A stretch of DNA of 64,000 nucleotides from Polynucleobacter sp. MWH-Braz-FAM2G (GCF_018687635.1 NZ_CP061300.1:1261424-1325423); one strand, 5' to 3'. Numbered from the stretch's first letter, positions 28,580-37,959 are shown. Notes: a model not told the origin generated them from the sequence alone. Program-made: numbers and translations.

Positions 28580-30388
28580 TTAAGCAACTTCTTGTGGGAA
28601 ATATTTATGAATACAGCGAATTGGGTTTGGTGCGGCCTGACCTAAGCCACAAATCGAAGCGTCGACCATGACAGTAGCCAAATCTTCCAATGTGGCTTGA
28701 TCCCATGACTTTGCCTGCATGAGTTTGGCAGCCTTTCCGGTACCCACACGACAAGGCGTGCACTGACCGCAACTCTCATGTTCAAAGAAATGCATGACAT
28801 TCAAAGCCATATCGCGCGCTTTATCTTGATCACTAAATACCATCACTGCCGCTGAACCAATAAAACAACCATAAGGTTGCAAGGTGTCAAAGTCGAGTGG
28901 TATGTCATTCATGGTGGCTGGCAAGATTCCGCCCGATGCACCGCCAGGTAGATAGCCATAAAACTGATGGCCATCTTGCATGCCTCCACAATACTCATCA
29001 ATCAATTCTTGGATGGTGATACCAGCGGGCGCTAATTTCACACCTGGTTTTTTTACGCGCCCACTGACACTAAAGCTTCGCAAGCCTTTGCGATCATGAC
29101 GACCATATGAACTAAACCACTCTGGTCCACGTTGAACGATGTCACGCACCCAGTAGAGTGTCTCAAAGTTATGCTCTAAGGTAGGTCTACCGAATAATCC
29201 AACTTGCGCAATGTAAGGAGGACGCATTCGCGGTTCTCCGCGCTTGCCTTCAATACTTTCAATCATGGCAGATTCTTCTCCGCAGATATAAGCACCTGCG
29301 CCACGACGTAATTCAATTTTAGGAATCGAAAATGGTGGATTTGCTTGGAGCTTTGCTAGTTCTTTTTCTAGCAGCTCACGACAGCCATGGTATTCATCCC
29401 GTAGATAGATATAGCAGGCATCGATACCTACGACATTGGCGGCAATTAATAGCCCCTCTAGGAAACGATGTGGATCACGCTCCAAATAAGTACGATCCTT
29501 AAATGTTCCCGGTTCTCCCTCGTCAATGTTCACTGCCATCAATTTCGGAGCAGCTTGATCTTTTACGATGCGCCACTTGCGACCCGCTGGGAAGCCAGCA
29601 CCCCCCAAGCCTCGAAGTCCAGAGCTTTCCATCGCCTTAATGATGCTTTCGGAATCTTTACTGCCATCATGAATTTCTTTAGCCAAGGCATAACCACCTT
29701 GTGCACGGTAAGCTTCATAGCCAACATAGTCTGGTGAAACGACTTGATTTTCACCTTGTGGAGATACGCCCTGCTCCGCCAATGATGCAGGATCAAATTT
29801 GGCATCGTCCTTAGCTAGCGGTTGCGTAGTGAGCTTGTTATTAACGGCCGCCTGAACTTTATCAGCTGTAGCGAAAAGCACAGGGTATTGATGCACTACT
29901 GCAACAGGCGCTTGCTCGCAACGCCCCACACAAGGAGCGGCAACCACTTTAATATTTTCATTACCCAATAGAGCCGGGAGTTTTGATAATAAATTTTGAG
30001 CCCCAGCTAATTCGCAAGCGATACCATCACACACCCTGATCGTAATATCCGCTACAGGATCATTGCCACGAACTACTTCAAAGTGATGATAGAACGTTGC
30101 AACCTCATACACTTCGGCCATTGGCAAATTCATTTCTTTTGCCAACGCAACTAAATGACGATCATGCAATGCACGATACTCATCGTTAAGCTTATGCAGG
30201 TTTTCGATCAATAAATCACGACGATGTGGCGCACTTCCAATTAAATGGCGCACCTCTGCCACAGAAGCATCATCTGCTTGTCGACCTTTTAACTTACTTT
30301 TACGTCGAATAGTCTCCCTGAGATCATCTGCAGTAGCAATCGCAACTGCTTTGACTTCTCCAGAAGGTTTTGGGTGATTCATAGTCAT
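28580..30388 (-). CDS. fdsB: Formate dehydrogenase NADH-forming subunit, fused FdsG-FdsB (NuoE-NuoF-like)
   Basis: This 602-residue protein carries two domains that are often separate. Residues about 30-200 are NuoE/FdsG-like, with a thioredoxin-fold 2Fe-2S site (CDGIACELAG, then CVGRCEQAPV). Residues about 225-600 are NuoF/FdsB-like, with NADH/FMN motifs (GLRGLGGAGFPAGRKW, AVNIDEGEPGTFKDR, RRGAGAYICGEESAMIESIEG) and a 4Fe-4S motif (ESCGQCTPCRVGTG, with a later ICGLG). It passes electrons from the molybdenum subunit to NAD+. It is the first gene of the two-gene operon. M3 is an alternative start. Formate released by PurU (56223) is one plausible substrate source. Confidence 0.92.
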   Translation of the reverse strand: MTMNHPKPSGEVKAVAIATADDLRETIRRKSKLKGRQADDASVAEVRHLIGSAPHRRDLLIENLHKLNDEYRALHDRHLVALAKEMNLPMAEVYEVATFYHHFEVVRGNDPVADITIRVCDGIACELAGAQNLLSKLPALLGNENIKVVAAPCVGRCEQAPVAVVHQYPVLFATADKVQAAVNNKLTTQPLAKDDAKFDPASLAEQGVSPQGENQVVSPDYVGYEAYRAQGGYALAKEIHDGSKDSESIIKAMESSGLRGLGGAGFPAGRKWRIVKDQAAPKLMAVNIDEGEPGTFKDRTYLERDPHRFLEGLLIAANVVGIDACYIYLRDEYHGCRELLEKELAKLQANPPFSIPKIELRRGAGAYICGEESAMIESIEGKRGEPRMRPPYIAQVGLFGRPTLEHNFETLYWVRDIVQRGPEWFSSYGRHDRKGLRSFSVSGRVKKPGVKLAPAGITIQELIDEYCGGMQDGHQFYGYLPGGASGGILPATMNDIPLDFDTLQPYGCFIGSAAVMVFSDQDKARDMALNVMHFFEHESCGQCTPCRVGTGKAAKLMQAKSWDQATLEDLATVMVDASICGLGQAAPNPIRCIHKYFPQEVA

Positions 30389-30515
30389 TAGTCTCTAATT
30401 TTTTGTAGTTTTAAATACTCGAGGCAGCACATCCCTTTTTGTGACGGATGGGCAAAAACACATCTGATTTTGGTTTATTTCAACCCCCAAGTCCTTGACG
30501 GCGCTCAAGGGATTA

Positions 30516-30537
30516 AAACTAGGGTAAACCCTAGTTT
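30516..30537 (-). terminator. Stem-loop overlapping the lipoprotein stop codon
   Basis: AAACTAGGG-TAAA-CCCTAGTTT is a perfect 9-bp hairpin that overlaps the TAA of the lipoprotein gene. On the minus strand it is followed by TTTTAA, which is consistent with a modest intrinsic terminator for the DUF748-lipoprotein unit. Confidence 0.6.
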
Positions 30538-30760
30538 AGAGCAATGAGGGCGATGGCCGATCGCCTGGAGGGAGTGAGTAATCCAATTTACGCTCGTAAA
30601 GACGAGCCTTATAACAGTCTTGGTAACCCTTACTACCTATTTGCCAGCCTATTGAGGTGCAATCATCTTGCGCTGCAGATTCGATCGAGCCGCAAGCCGA
30701 AAGACCAACAGTCATCACTAAGGCGGAAATGAGGGCAAAGGGAATTTTTGTTAACTTCAT
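30536..30760 (-). CDS. Small lipoprotein of unknown function
   Basis: This 74-residue protein has a signal peptide and lipobox (LVMTVGLSAC, Cys 23), so it should be lipidated. The mature part is short, with two further Cys (DDCTSIG, QDCYKAR) that could form a disulfide, and a Pro-rich end (LPPGDRPSPSLL). It begins 9 bp after the stop of the DUF748 gene on the same strand and ends at a terminator-like hairpin, so the two are probably co-transcribed. No family name is assigned. Confidence 0.75.
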   Translation of the reverse strand: MKLTKIPFALISALVMTVGLSACGSIESAAQDDCTSIGWQIGSKGYQDCYKARLYERKLDYSLPPGDRPSPSLL

Positions 30761-30769
30761 AAGCGCAGT

Positions 30770-33196
30770 CTACTTGATTTTGATTTCAACATCGAGAGGA
30801 ACCCCCTCCTTGCCAGCATTCACTGTTTTTACATCTCCTAGCAAAATACGATCCTTCAAGCTCTGATCGCCTTTCACCATCATGTCATAGGCAAGTTTGG
30901 CGCGGTTCTTAGCCAACTCTTTTAGCTCAGTTTCACTAACCTCAATGGCTGCAATTAATTCATTGTGCAATTGTTCGTTACGAGCCTCCCCTTCGGGAAG
31001 CATTACTAAGCGTTGACCCAATTTAATCCGACCAACATATTGCGCATAAGCACTTCTCAGGCCCGACTGAACCCTTGGATCAGACAGACTTGGGGCTGGC
31101 ACTGGTTCACCTGCATTTAACTTAAATCCGGCATCCTTCAATATGGCGGAGTCAGCTCTTACCCGAGCCAATTCTTGTTTATCTTGAACAGGATCATAGG
31201 TTCCGTTGATTTGGAGATTTGCATTGGGGCGTTTCTCAAGATAAGCGCCAAACTTCTCTAGATTATCTTGATCTTGGGATAAGAAAACAGCCTCCCCTAA
31301 AACAGCATTTACACCGTCATTGCCACTGATACCAACCAATGCAGCCAAAGCTCTAAATGGAGCAGTAGCAATATTCGTTAATACATTACTAATAGCCTGC
31401 CAAACCAAGCCACTTGCACTAAATTCAGGTGAGTCAACATTTCCAGCAATACGTATCGTCACATCTATCGTATCGTCAGAATCTTCCAGGAGAGCAATCG
31501 CTAAGCCCAAGGGTAATTTTTTACCCTTAAAGTCAGGGACCTCATCACCCAATTTCACTTGCTTGATGATGATTTGATTGCTGCCATTAAGGTCGCCATC
31601 CTTTGAACGGTAATTTAAGTTCAGACTTAAGCGACCACCCACGATTTGATATCCAGCAAATGTCATGACGGCCGGATTAAAAGCGGTCAATGGTAGATTG
31701 CGGAAATTAACGGTAATGTCATGATTACGCCGAGGATCATCAAATGATGCTCGTCCTTTTGCTTTTAAACTTCCAGCGCCCGCCACAACACCATCAGCCG
31801 CCAAAGTCGCTGATCGATCAGGCATATTGCTGACACCTAGTAAGGTGGCATTAAATTTTTTAATGTCGACTTTCAGGTTAGGCTTCATCGCCAGGTCACT
31901 AAAAAACACTTCGCCATTTTTTAAATTGATCGAGCGTATATCTAGAGCAAATGGTGCCTTCGGTTTCGTTGGACTTACTGGCGCTGAATTTGATCCATCA
32001 GCATTAGCGGGAGAAGAAAATAATCTCCTGAAATTGGAGAATCCCTCTTCGTTGATTTCAAACTGTAGATTAGGCTGATCAACAATGCACTCATCTATAG
32101 TCAAACTACTTCCCTTTGCCGAATCTGCCTTAGCCATTTGAAATTCAAACTGACGGAAGTCAGCCGATTTCCAGGCAATCAGTGGCGACTTTTTGCCACC
32201 CTCTGCTATGACCAAGTCCATCCATTGCGCACTTCCAGAAACCACATCCCCTTCACTGCCAACCTTTACCAATAAATTGGCATTGATGTATCCACTCATA
32301 CCCATTAACTCTTTATTTGCAGGTAGCAAGGGGATAAAGGGTGCTGTTGCAAGCTGATTAATTTCCAGCTTGCCCTCCATAATCTGAGAGGCTGTTTTAA
32401 ACGTCCAATGCGAAACAATATTGCCTTCGTCAAGCTTTAGATTGATCTGCGCCCCTAAAACCCCTGGCTCAGGATTATCCAAACTACCCGATAAAGCCAC
32501 ATGCTGAAATGCAAGTGTCTTTTTAATTCCTGGAATGAGTACTTCTAGACCGCCTAAATTAAAGTCGTATTGACCACGGACTCCAGTAACAACTCCATTC
32601 TTGTCGTAGTTGGCGACATCGATCAACTCAATTGAGAAAGGTTTTAATTCCTCTTTTAATTGATTGTTAGGATCAATCAGGTGCGCCGTTGCTCCATGAA
32701 CCTTGAGTTCATCAACAGAAACTTTAATGGGGGACTTTGTTGAGTTGGGATCAGATGGAGGAAGATTGCTTTTTACTGCATGAATAAATTCTTCCCAATT
32801 CCAAGAAAACTGTTGTTGGCCTTTAGAGCCATGTGAAATTTTTTCTAAAGTAATGCTTGGTTTTTCAAGCAAAATTTCATCGAAACCCACTTCGCCTAAT
32901 GCAAGCTTAGTCCACTTCAAATTAATCATTAATTTGTCAAAGCTTAATAAGTCCTTGCTACCCTTCTTAGCCAAGCGCAATCCATCCAACTCAAAACTTA
33001 AACGCAACGGTGAAACACTCAATTGTTCATAATGAATCTGATAACCAATTTTTTCCCCATAGCTCAAAACCGTCTTTTGTAGATATTGAGGTAATAAAAG
33101 ATGAGACCCAGCCCAAAGGAGTGAAATTAGGATGACGCATAAGGCGACTATGCTGATGAGAAAAGTCTTTAATTTTGGCAATTTGGATAAAAGCAT
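30770..33196 (-). CDS. DUF748 (AsmA-like) envelope protein
   Basis: This 808-residue protein has one N-terminal membrane anchor (about 10-33, KTFLISIVALCVILISLLWAGSHLLL) and a very large periplasmic beta-rich part. It matches DUF748 proteins: an early IHYEQLSVSPLRLSFELDGL segment, a VKLGDEVPDFKGKKLPLGLAIALLEDSDDTIDVTI segment, and a C-terminal OmpA-like stretch about tolerated peptide order (KRPNANLQINGTYDP, then LARVRADSAI). DUF748 belongs to the AsmA/repeating beta-groove lipid-transfer group, so a role in phospholipid or outer-membrane homeostasis is inferred. GAGG before ATG 33196 is a usable ribosome site. Confidence 0.82.
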   Translation of the reverse strand: MLLSKLPKLKTFLISIVALCVILISLLWAGSHLLLPQYLQKTVLSYGEKIGYQIHYEQLSVSPLRLSFELDGLRLAKKGSKDLLSFDKLMINLKWTKLALGEVGFDEILLEKPSITLEKISHGSKGQQQFSWNWEEFIHAVKSNLPPSDPNSTKSPIKVSVDELKVHGATAHLIDPNNQLKEELKPFSIELIDVANYDKNGVVTGVRGQYDFNLGGLEVLIPGIKKTLAFQHVALSGSLDNPEPGVLGAQINLKLDEGNIVSHWTFKTASQIMEGKLEINQLATAPFIPLLPANKELMGMSGYINANLLVKVGSEGDVVSGSAQWMDLVIAEGGKKSPLIAWKSADFRQFEFQMAKADSAKGSSLTIDECIVDQPNLQFEINEEGFSNFRRLFSSPANADGSNSAPVSPTKPKAPFALDIRSINLKNGEVFFSDLAMKPNLKVDIKKFNATLLGVSNMPDRSATLAADGVVAGAGSLKAKGRASFDDPRRNHDITVNFRNLPLTAFNPAVMTFAGYQIVGGRLSLNLNYRSKDGDLNGSNQIIIKQVKLGDEVPDFKGKKLPLGLAIALLEDSDDTIDVTIRIAGNVDSPEFSASGLVWQAISNVLTNIATAPFRALAALVGISGNDGVNAVLGEAVFLSQDQDNLEKFGAYLEKRPNANLQINGTYDPVQDKQELARVRADSAILKDAGFKLNAGEPVPAPSLSDPRVQSGLRSAYAQYVGRIKLGQRLVMLPEGEARNEQLHNELIAAIEVSETELKELAKNRAKLAYDMMVKGDQSLKDRILLGDVKTVNAGKEGVPLDVEIKIK

Positions 33197-33319
33197 CTAC
33201 AGCCTCAGATCTACTCAGAAAGTATTAATAGAAACTATCATAATTCAATCAAAAATCGACCATTCCATGGGTCTCATTTAGCGGTAAAATGCAAACTTGC
33301 TTACCCATTTGGGGGTTAT

Positions 33320-33568
33320 ATGAATAAGACCACAATCAGATGCTTGATCTTAGGAGTCGCCTTGTCTAGCCTCCCGTTCAGCGTTGCTCAAGCAGCCCAA
33401 TGCAAGCAAGTAAAACTATTAAACGCACCGGCAGTCAATAATCATCCCGTTATCTATCGATATGCACGTCCCATCCGCTTTCATACCGCATACTACTGCC
33501 CTGATAATGGCATGTATTATCCTCAGACGCTCGGATGCATGGGCAACTGGGTTGTAGTGCAGCGTTAA
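33320..33568 (+). CDS. Small secreted cysteine-containing protein
   Basis: This 82-residue protein begins with a clear signal peptide (CLILGVALSSLPFSVAQAA). The mature region of about 57 residues contains three Cys (AAQCKQV, YYCPDN, LGCMGN) and many Tyr. Spacing of CPDNGMYYPQTLGCMGNW suggests a small disulfide-stabilised domain. It is 41 bp upstream of the M23 peptidase gene on the same strand, with a hairpin-capable palindrome between (33586-33599). Function is unknown. Confidence 0.7.
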   Translation: MNKTTIRCLILGVALSSLPFSVAQAAQCKQVKLLNAPAVNNHPVIYRYARPIRFHTAYYCPDNGMYYPQTLGCMGNWVVVQR

Positions 33569-33585
33569 TATTCTTTGAATCATTT

Positions 33586-33599
33586 AGACCTTAAGGTCT
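33586..33599. terminator. Palindrome between small secreted gene and M23 gene
   Basis: AGACCTTAAGGTCT is a perfect 14-bp palindrome that folds as a 5-bp stem with a TTAA loop and is followed by TTCC. It could be a weak terminator or attenuator, or an operator. It sits 11 bp before the peptidase start. Confidence 0.35.
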
Positions 33600-33609
33600 T
33601 TCCACTTTG

Positions 33610-34350
33610 ATGTCCTTATTTAGTAAACGCAATTGCCAATTATTAGCTTTCTTTAGTGGGTCTCTAGGCGCCCTTCTTTCGTCCAATGTTCTAGCGGTTG
33701 AAAACACTACATCGCAAAGTGTTAGCGCAAGCAGCAAACCCACAGCAACTACCAGCACCTTAAAAGATATCGCATTTCCCCTTTCACAAAAATCGAGCAT
33801 ATCTAGTGGTTTTGGAATGCGGGCCGACCCATTTACTGGTCAGTATCAAAATCACGCTGGCATTGATTTGCCAGCTCACTTTGGGAGCGCCATATTAGCT
33901 GCTAGTAATGGTCGCGTGAAATTTACCGGTTACTTGCCACGCTACGGTAACCTAGTCGAGATCGATCATGGTCAAGGCTATATCACCCGCTACGGACATG
34001 CTGATCGAATTTTGGTGAATGTCGGCGACACAGTTATGGCTTCACAGATGATTGCCACGGTTGGAACAACTGGCCGCACCACAGGACCCCACTTGCATTT
34101 TGAAGTTAGCCACAATCAAAACACAATGGATCCTAGAGCGTTTCTAAGCGGTGAAGGTGTTGGTTTCTTAAACCTGCCTACCCTCACCCCAGTTGCCTCG
34201 ATCAACAGGCCCATGCGCTACCAGATACCGCAGTACACCACGTACCACGTTCCTAAGTCGAACGTTACTCCAACAGCTTATGCAAACAAAAAAGCAGTAT
34301 CCGTATCGGATGAAATCAAACCACGCATTATTTATGTCAGCAAGAGATAG
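33610..34350 (+). CDS. M23 (LytM) family metallopeptidase, secreted
   Basis: The protein is about 246 residues from ATG 33610 (an in-frame TTG lies 3 bp upstream). It has a signal peptide (LLAFFSGSLGALLSSNVLA). The M23 domain spans about 60-180: SGFGMRADPFTGQYQNHAGIDLPA supplies the first His/Asp zinc ligands, RYGHADRIL follows, and TGPHLHFEV provides the final ligand. All catalytic residues are present, so it should be an active peptidoglycan endopeptidase in the periplasm. A C-terminal tail rich in Pro, Tyr and Thr (about 190-246) is not part of the fold. It is convergent with the MORN gene, 13 bp away. Confidence 0.9.
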   Translation: MSLFSKRNCQLLAFFSGSLGALLSSNVLAVENTTSQSVSASSKPTATTSTLKDIAFPLSQKSSISSGFGMRADPFTGQYQNHAGIDLPAHFGSAILAASNGRVKFTGYLPRYGNLVEIDHGQGYITRYGHADRILVNVGDTVMASQMIATVGTTGRTTGPHLHFEVSHNQNTMDPRAFLSGEGVGFLNLPTLTPVASINRPMRYQIPQYTTYHVPKSNVTPTAYANKKAVSVSDEIKPRIIYVSKR

Positions 34351-34363
34351 GTGTTTTAAGCAC

Positions 34364-35914
34364 TTACTTAGTTAACAACAGCATGCATTTGCCGAACTCT
34401 TCGGTGCCACTCTTAAACCCAATATCGCGACAACGTTTGCGATAGTCCTCATAATTTAAGGTCAGATCGTCAGGCGGAGGCTTGCTTGCTGTCACAGGTG
34501 GCAATCTATCGTCCTTTATAGGCAATGGCATGCCGTTATCCCAAAATGCATCCTTAGTTCGGCCATCTGCATAGGTATAGACGCCGCGGCCATTACGCTT
34601 GCTACCACGCCATTCACCGGTGTATTTATCACCGTTGGCATAAATCATGCTGCCTTGACCGCTAAAGAAATCATTTTTGAAATTGCCTTCATACTGGTTG
34701 CCATTGGCAGACACATAACTTCCAATACCATTACGCTTGCCATCAACCCAATCACCAAGATAACGATCGCCATTCGCATAGTTCATAGTGCCACGTCCGT
34801 TTTGCTTGCCGTCCTTAAACTCTCCGCTGTAGCGATCGCCATTCGAAAGGGTCATGCTACCAATGCCGTTTAGCTTGTCATCGCGCCAATCACCTTCGTA
34901 GATATTGCCATTCGCTGTTCTGTAAGCACCCTTACCATCACGCTTGTCATCCGAGAATTGACCTTGATACTGATCACCCTTGTAAGCATTTTTTGCAAGG
35001 TAGTAAAAAGTACCTGAGCCATTTCGTTTGCCATTGCGCCATTCACCAACATACTTGTCGCCATTGGGATAAACCATGGTGCCCTGGCCATTGAAGGTGT
35101 CATCCTTAAGCGAGCCCTCGTAGCGATGCCCGCTGGGCATAATCACAACAGCGACACCGTTCATATTCTCTTCTATCCACTCACCCTCATAACGAGTACC
35201 TGAAGAGCTTGTATATGATCCCTTGCCATTACGTTTGCCAAGCTTCCATTCACCAGAGTATTTGTCACCATTTGGAAATACCATGGTTCCCTGACCATTG
35301 AAAATATCGTCTAACCAATCGCCGTCGTATTTAGATCCACCATGCGAATAGTAAGTGCCGCGTCCGGAACGTTTTCCATTCCTATACTCGCCATCGTACT
35401 TATCACCTTTTGCAGAGTTATTAGCGAGATATAAATACACACCGAAGCCGTGGCGCGCACCAGAACGCCACTCACCTTCATATTTGTCGCCATTAGCAAA
35501 AGTCATCGTGCCAAGACCATCAAAAAGATCGTCTTTGAAGTCACCTTCATACTTAACACCATTAGCACCAATAAATGTGCCTTTGCCGTTGCGCATACCA
35601 TCACGCCAATCGCCTACATATTTATCGCCATTTACTTGAGTAAAAGTGCCCTTACCACTTTGGCGACCATTCTTAAACTTGCCAACGTATTTATCGCCAT
35701 TTACGAATGTAAAGGTGCCGTAGCCATCAAATTTTCCATCTAGAAATTCGCCATCATATTTATTACCACTAGCCAATGTTTGCGTGCCAGAGCAAGCGGT
35801 CCAAGAGCCTGCATCCGCACCAATACATGCGGGTAAGTTAGCACCGTAGCAAACTGAAGAGATTGGCCATATAAGAACCAAAAGAAATCTCAACCCCATT
35901 AACTTTCTGTACAT
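34364..35914 (-). CDS. Secreted MORN-repeat protein (17 repeats)
   Basis: This 516-residue protein starts at ATG 35914 behind AAGGG. A signal peptide (LRFLLVLIWPISSVCYG) is followed by a short Cys-bearing segment and then about 17 MORN repeats of the form YxGxWxxGxxxGxG with a 23-residue period, covering roughly residues 50-465. One repeat is degenerate (YEGEWIEENMNGVA). The C-terminus has the Cys-pair motif CRDIGFKSGTEEFGKC found at the ends of many small bacterial envelope proteins. MORN arrays form extended beta sheets that bind lipid or protein. A periplasmic or surface scaffold role is inferred, but no partner is evident. Confidence 0.88.
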   Translation of the reverse strand: MYRKLMGLRFLLVLIWPISSVCYGANLPACIGADAGSWTACSGTQTLASGNKYDGEFLDGKFDGYGTFTFVNGDKYVGKFKNGRQSGKGTFTQVNGDKYVGDWRDGMRNGKGTFIGANGVKYEGDFKDDLFDGLGTMTFANGDKYEGEWRSGARHGFGVYLYLANNSAKGDKYDGEYRNGKRSGRGTYYSHGGSKYDGDWLDDIFNGQGTMVFPNGDKYSGEWKLGKRNGKGSYTSSSGTRYEGEWIEENMNGVAVVIMPSGHRYEGSLKDDTFNGQGTMVYPNGDKYVGEWRNGKRNGSGTFYYLAKNAYKGDQYQGQFSDDKRDGKGAYRTANGNIYEGDWRDDKLNGIGSMTLSNGDRYSGEFKDGKQNGRGTMNYANGDRYLGDWVDGKRNGIGSYVSANGNQYEGNFKNDFFSGQGSMIYANGDKYTGEWRGSKRNGRGVYTYADGRTKDAFWDNGMPLPIKDDRLPPVTASKPPPDDLTLNYEDYRKRCRDIGFKSGTEEFGKCMLLLTK

Positions 35915-36175
35915 GCAAAACCCTTAGCCAAGCATCATTAAAATATGAATTATTTAAATCAAATAATAGAGGAAGCAATTACTCATTCTGATAGCAGACA
36001 GTGGTAATTAAGTATTTAATCCCATTACCGCCGGCAATTTGACCCCATATTAGCAATAAATATCGGTCTAATTGTATAGGTTTAGGCCCTATTAAGATGA
36101 ATTACCAGACCCCGATTGACCCTTGCGACCCAGTATATTGACTGGCAAAATGCCCCCTTAGCCTAAACTTCCTCA

Positions 36176-37120
36176 ATGACCGATAAATCCACCCTTTCTT
36201 TGGTAGTTCCCGTTTTTAACGAGGCTGACTCCATTTCGCCATTTATTAACAAGATTAATGGGGTATTTTCTGGTCGGTCAGATATTCATTTGGAAATTGT
36301 TTTTATCAATGATGGCAGCTCAGACAGCACTTTAGAGAATCTAATCCAGACCCAGTCTGATTATCCCAATATCAAAATTATTGATCTCAGTAGAAATTTT
36401 GGCAAAGAGGCAGCTATCACCGCAGGATTAGAGCAATCTCGCGGGGATGCTGTGGTGGTGATTGATGTAGATCTTCAGGATCCACCAGAACTCATACCGT
36501 CAATGATAGAAAAATGGCAGGAAGGCTACGAGGTTGTCCTAGCCTGTCGAACGAATCGTGATTCTGATAGCTGGCTTAAGAGAGCTTCAGCCAATAGTTT
36601 TTATTGGATCCACAATCAACTCTCCAATCCGAAAATTCCTGCCAATGTTGGGGATTTTCGTTTAATGGATCGTGTGGTAGTGGAAGCATTGAAGCAACTT
36701 CCTGAAACACATCGATTCATGAAGGGTCTATTTTCATGGGTGGGCTTTAAGAGCACCGTGATTAATTATTCTCGACCTAAAAGAGAAACGGGGGTTTCAA
36801 AATTCAATGGCTGGAAGCTATGGAATTTTGCCCTTGAGGGGCTCACTAGTTTTAGCACAGAACCGTTACGAATTTGGACCTATATCGGCTTAGCCGTTTC
36901 CATCCCCTCATTTTTGTTTGCGGTATTCATCGCGATTCGAGTATTGATTTCGGGTGTAGATGTTCCAGGTTACGCCTCTATCATGGTCGCAGTAACCTTT
37001 TTAGGCGGCCTGCAGCTTATTGGTATTGGCGTCTTAGGTGAATACATGGGGCGCACTTATATGGAAAGCAAACGCAGACCGAACTACATCATTCGAAAAA
37101 TTTTTGAAGTAGAAAATTAA
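36176..37120 (+). CDS. Polyprenyl-phosphate glycosyltransferase (GT2, GtrB/DPM1-like)
   Basis: This 314-residue enzyme has an N-terminal GT-A fold with the family-2 motifs LVVPVFNEADSI, FINDGSSDSTLE, IDLSRNFGKEAAITAGLEQ and the metal-binding DVDLQDPPELI. GDFRLMDR and RFMKGLFSWVGF are typical of GtrB/dolichol-phosphate-mannose-synthase-like members. Two C-terminal membrane helices (about 232-255 and 270-292) anchor it to the inner membrane. It should transfer a sugar from a nucleotide donor to undecaprenyl phosphate for envelope glycosylation. The next gene, a methyltransferase, starts 2 nt after its stop, so the two form an operon. The sugar cannot be predicted. Confidence 0.88.
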   Translation: MTDKSTLSLVVPVFNEADSISPFINKINGVFSGRSDIHLEIVFINDGSSDSTLENLIQTQSDYPNIKIIDLSRNFGKEAAITAGLEQSRGDAVVVIDVDLQDPPELIPSMIEKWQEGYEVVLACRTNRDSDSWLKRASANSFYWIHNQLSNPKIPANVGDFRLMDRVVVEALKQLPETHRFMKGLFSWVGFKSTVINYSRPKRETGVSKFNGWKLWNFALEGLTSFSTEPLRIWTYIGLAVSIPSFLFAVFIAIRVLISGVDVPGYASIMVAVTFLGGLQLIGIGVLGEYMGRTYMESKRRPNYIIRKIFEVEN

Positions 37121-37122
37121 GC

Positions 37123-37836
37123 ATGGATTTAAAAGAAACTGAAATACTAGGAGATAGTATTTCAGAACATTGGTACTATAGTTCGAAAGCAAAAATGCTG
37201 GAGAAGGTTATAGGATCAATTTCAAAGTCCAAGATTCTGGATATTGGCGCAGGCTCAGCATTCTTTTCTAAATATTTACTTCAAAATACCCCGGCACAAG
37301 AATGTATGTGTCTAGATATTAGCTATCCCAGCAACAGTCAATCAACCATTGACGGCAAGCCTATTTATTTTTGCAAAGAGAGTGAGCCCTATAAAGCAGA
37401 CCTAGTTCTGTTAATGGATGTATTGGAGCACATAGAAGATGATGCTTCTTTTTTAAAAACATTTGTCGAGCAACTTCCCGTAGGCACTCATTTTCTGATT
37501 ACCGTTCCCGCCTTTCAGTTTCTCTGGAGTGGCCACGATGTGTTTCTCGAACATCAACGTCGATATACCCTAGAAGGACTCATTAACGTAGTTAAGGAAT
37601 GTGGCTTAACCCCTCAAAAGCAGTTTTATTTTTATGGTTTAGTCTTTCCGTTAGCTCTCGTTACTAGACTGGCTGATAGACTTGGTCGCAACAATCAAGA
37701 ACCTGAATCCAAGCTTGTTAAACACCACCCACTCGTTAACTGGCTACTCAAAAAAATCTGCGCCATTGAACTGCATTTCATGACCTTTAATCGACTCGCA
37801 GGTCTGAGTGTCGTATGTCTTGCTAAAAAGGCTTGA
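37123..37836 (+). CDS. Class I SAM-dependent methyltransferase
   Basis: This 237-residue protein has the Rossmann SAM motif KILDIGAGSAFFSKYLL (about 38-54), an acidic strand end (CLDISYPS) and the VLLMDVLEHIEDD motif common in small-molecule methyltransferases, then PVGTHFLITVPAFQFLWSGHD and EHQRRYTLEGL. The C-terminal region is hydrophobic (YFYGLVFPLALVTRLADRL), as in enzymes acting on lipid-linked or membrane substrates. It is nearly fused to the glycosyltransferase gene, so a polyprenyl-linked glycan or quinone-like lipid is a plausible substrate. Confidence 0.83.
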   Translation: MDLKETEILGDSISEHWYYSSKAKMLEKVIGSISKSKILDIGAGSAFFSKYLLQNTPAQECMCLDISYPSNSQSTIDGKPIYFCKESEPYKADLVLLMDVLEHIEDDASFLKTFVEQLPVGTHFLITVPAFQFLWSGHDVFLEHQRRYTLEGLINVVKECGLTPQKQFYFYGLVFPLALVTRLADRLGRNNQEPESKLVKHHPLVNWLLKKICAIELHFMTFNRLAGLSVVCLAKKA

Positions 37837-37959
37837 TGAATTAAAAATGAAGCGTCTATTTAATTTTCACAGACGGGCGGATCGCGCAGAATTCTGGAGA
37901 GTGAAGGTCAGAACTAAGACCCACCCACCGAGTGAACTACGCACTTAAAAGTACGGAAA

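Noticed and set aside
30544-30732. Plus-strand open frame overlapping the small lipoprotein gene
   Set aside because: The minus-strand product has a clear lipobox signal peptide; the plus frame has no domain or ribosome site.
34655-35743. Plus-strand frames with repetitive Pro/Ser or Ile/Ala patterns
   Set aside because: They are antisense echoes of the MORN repeats and not independent genes.
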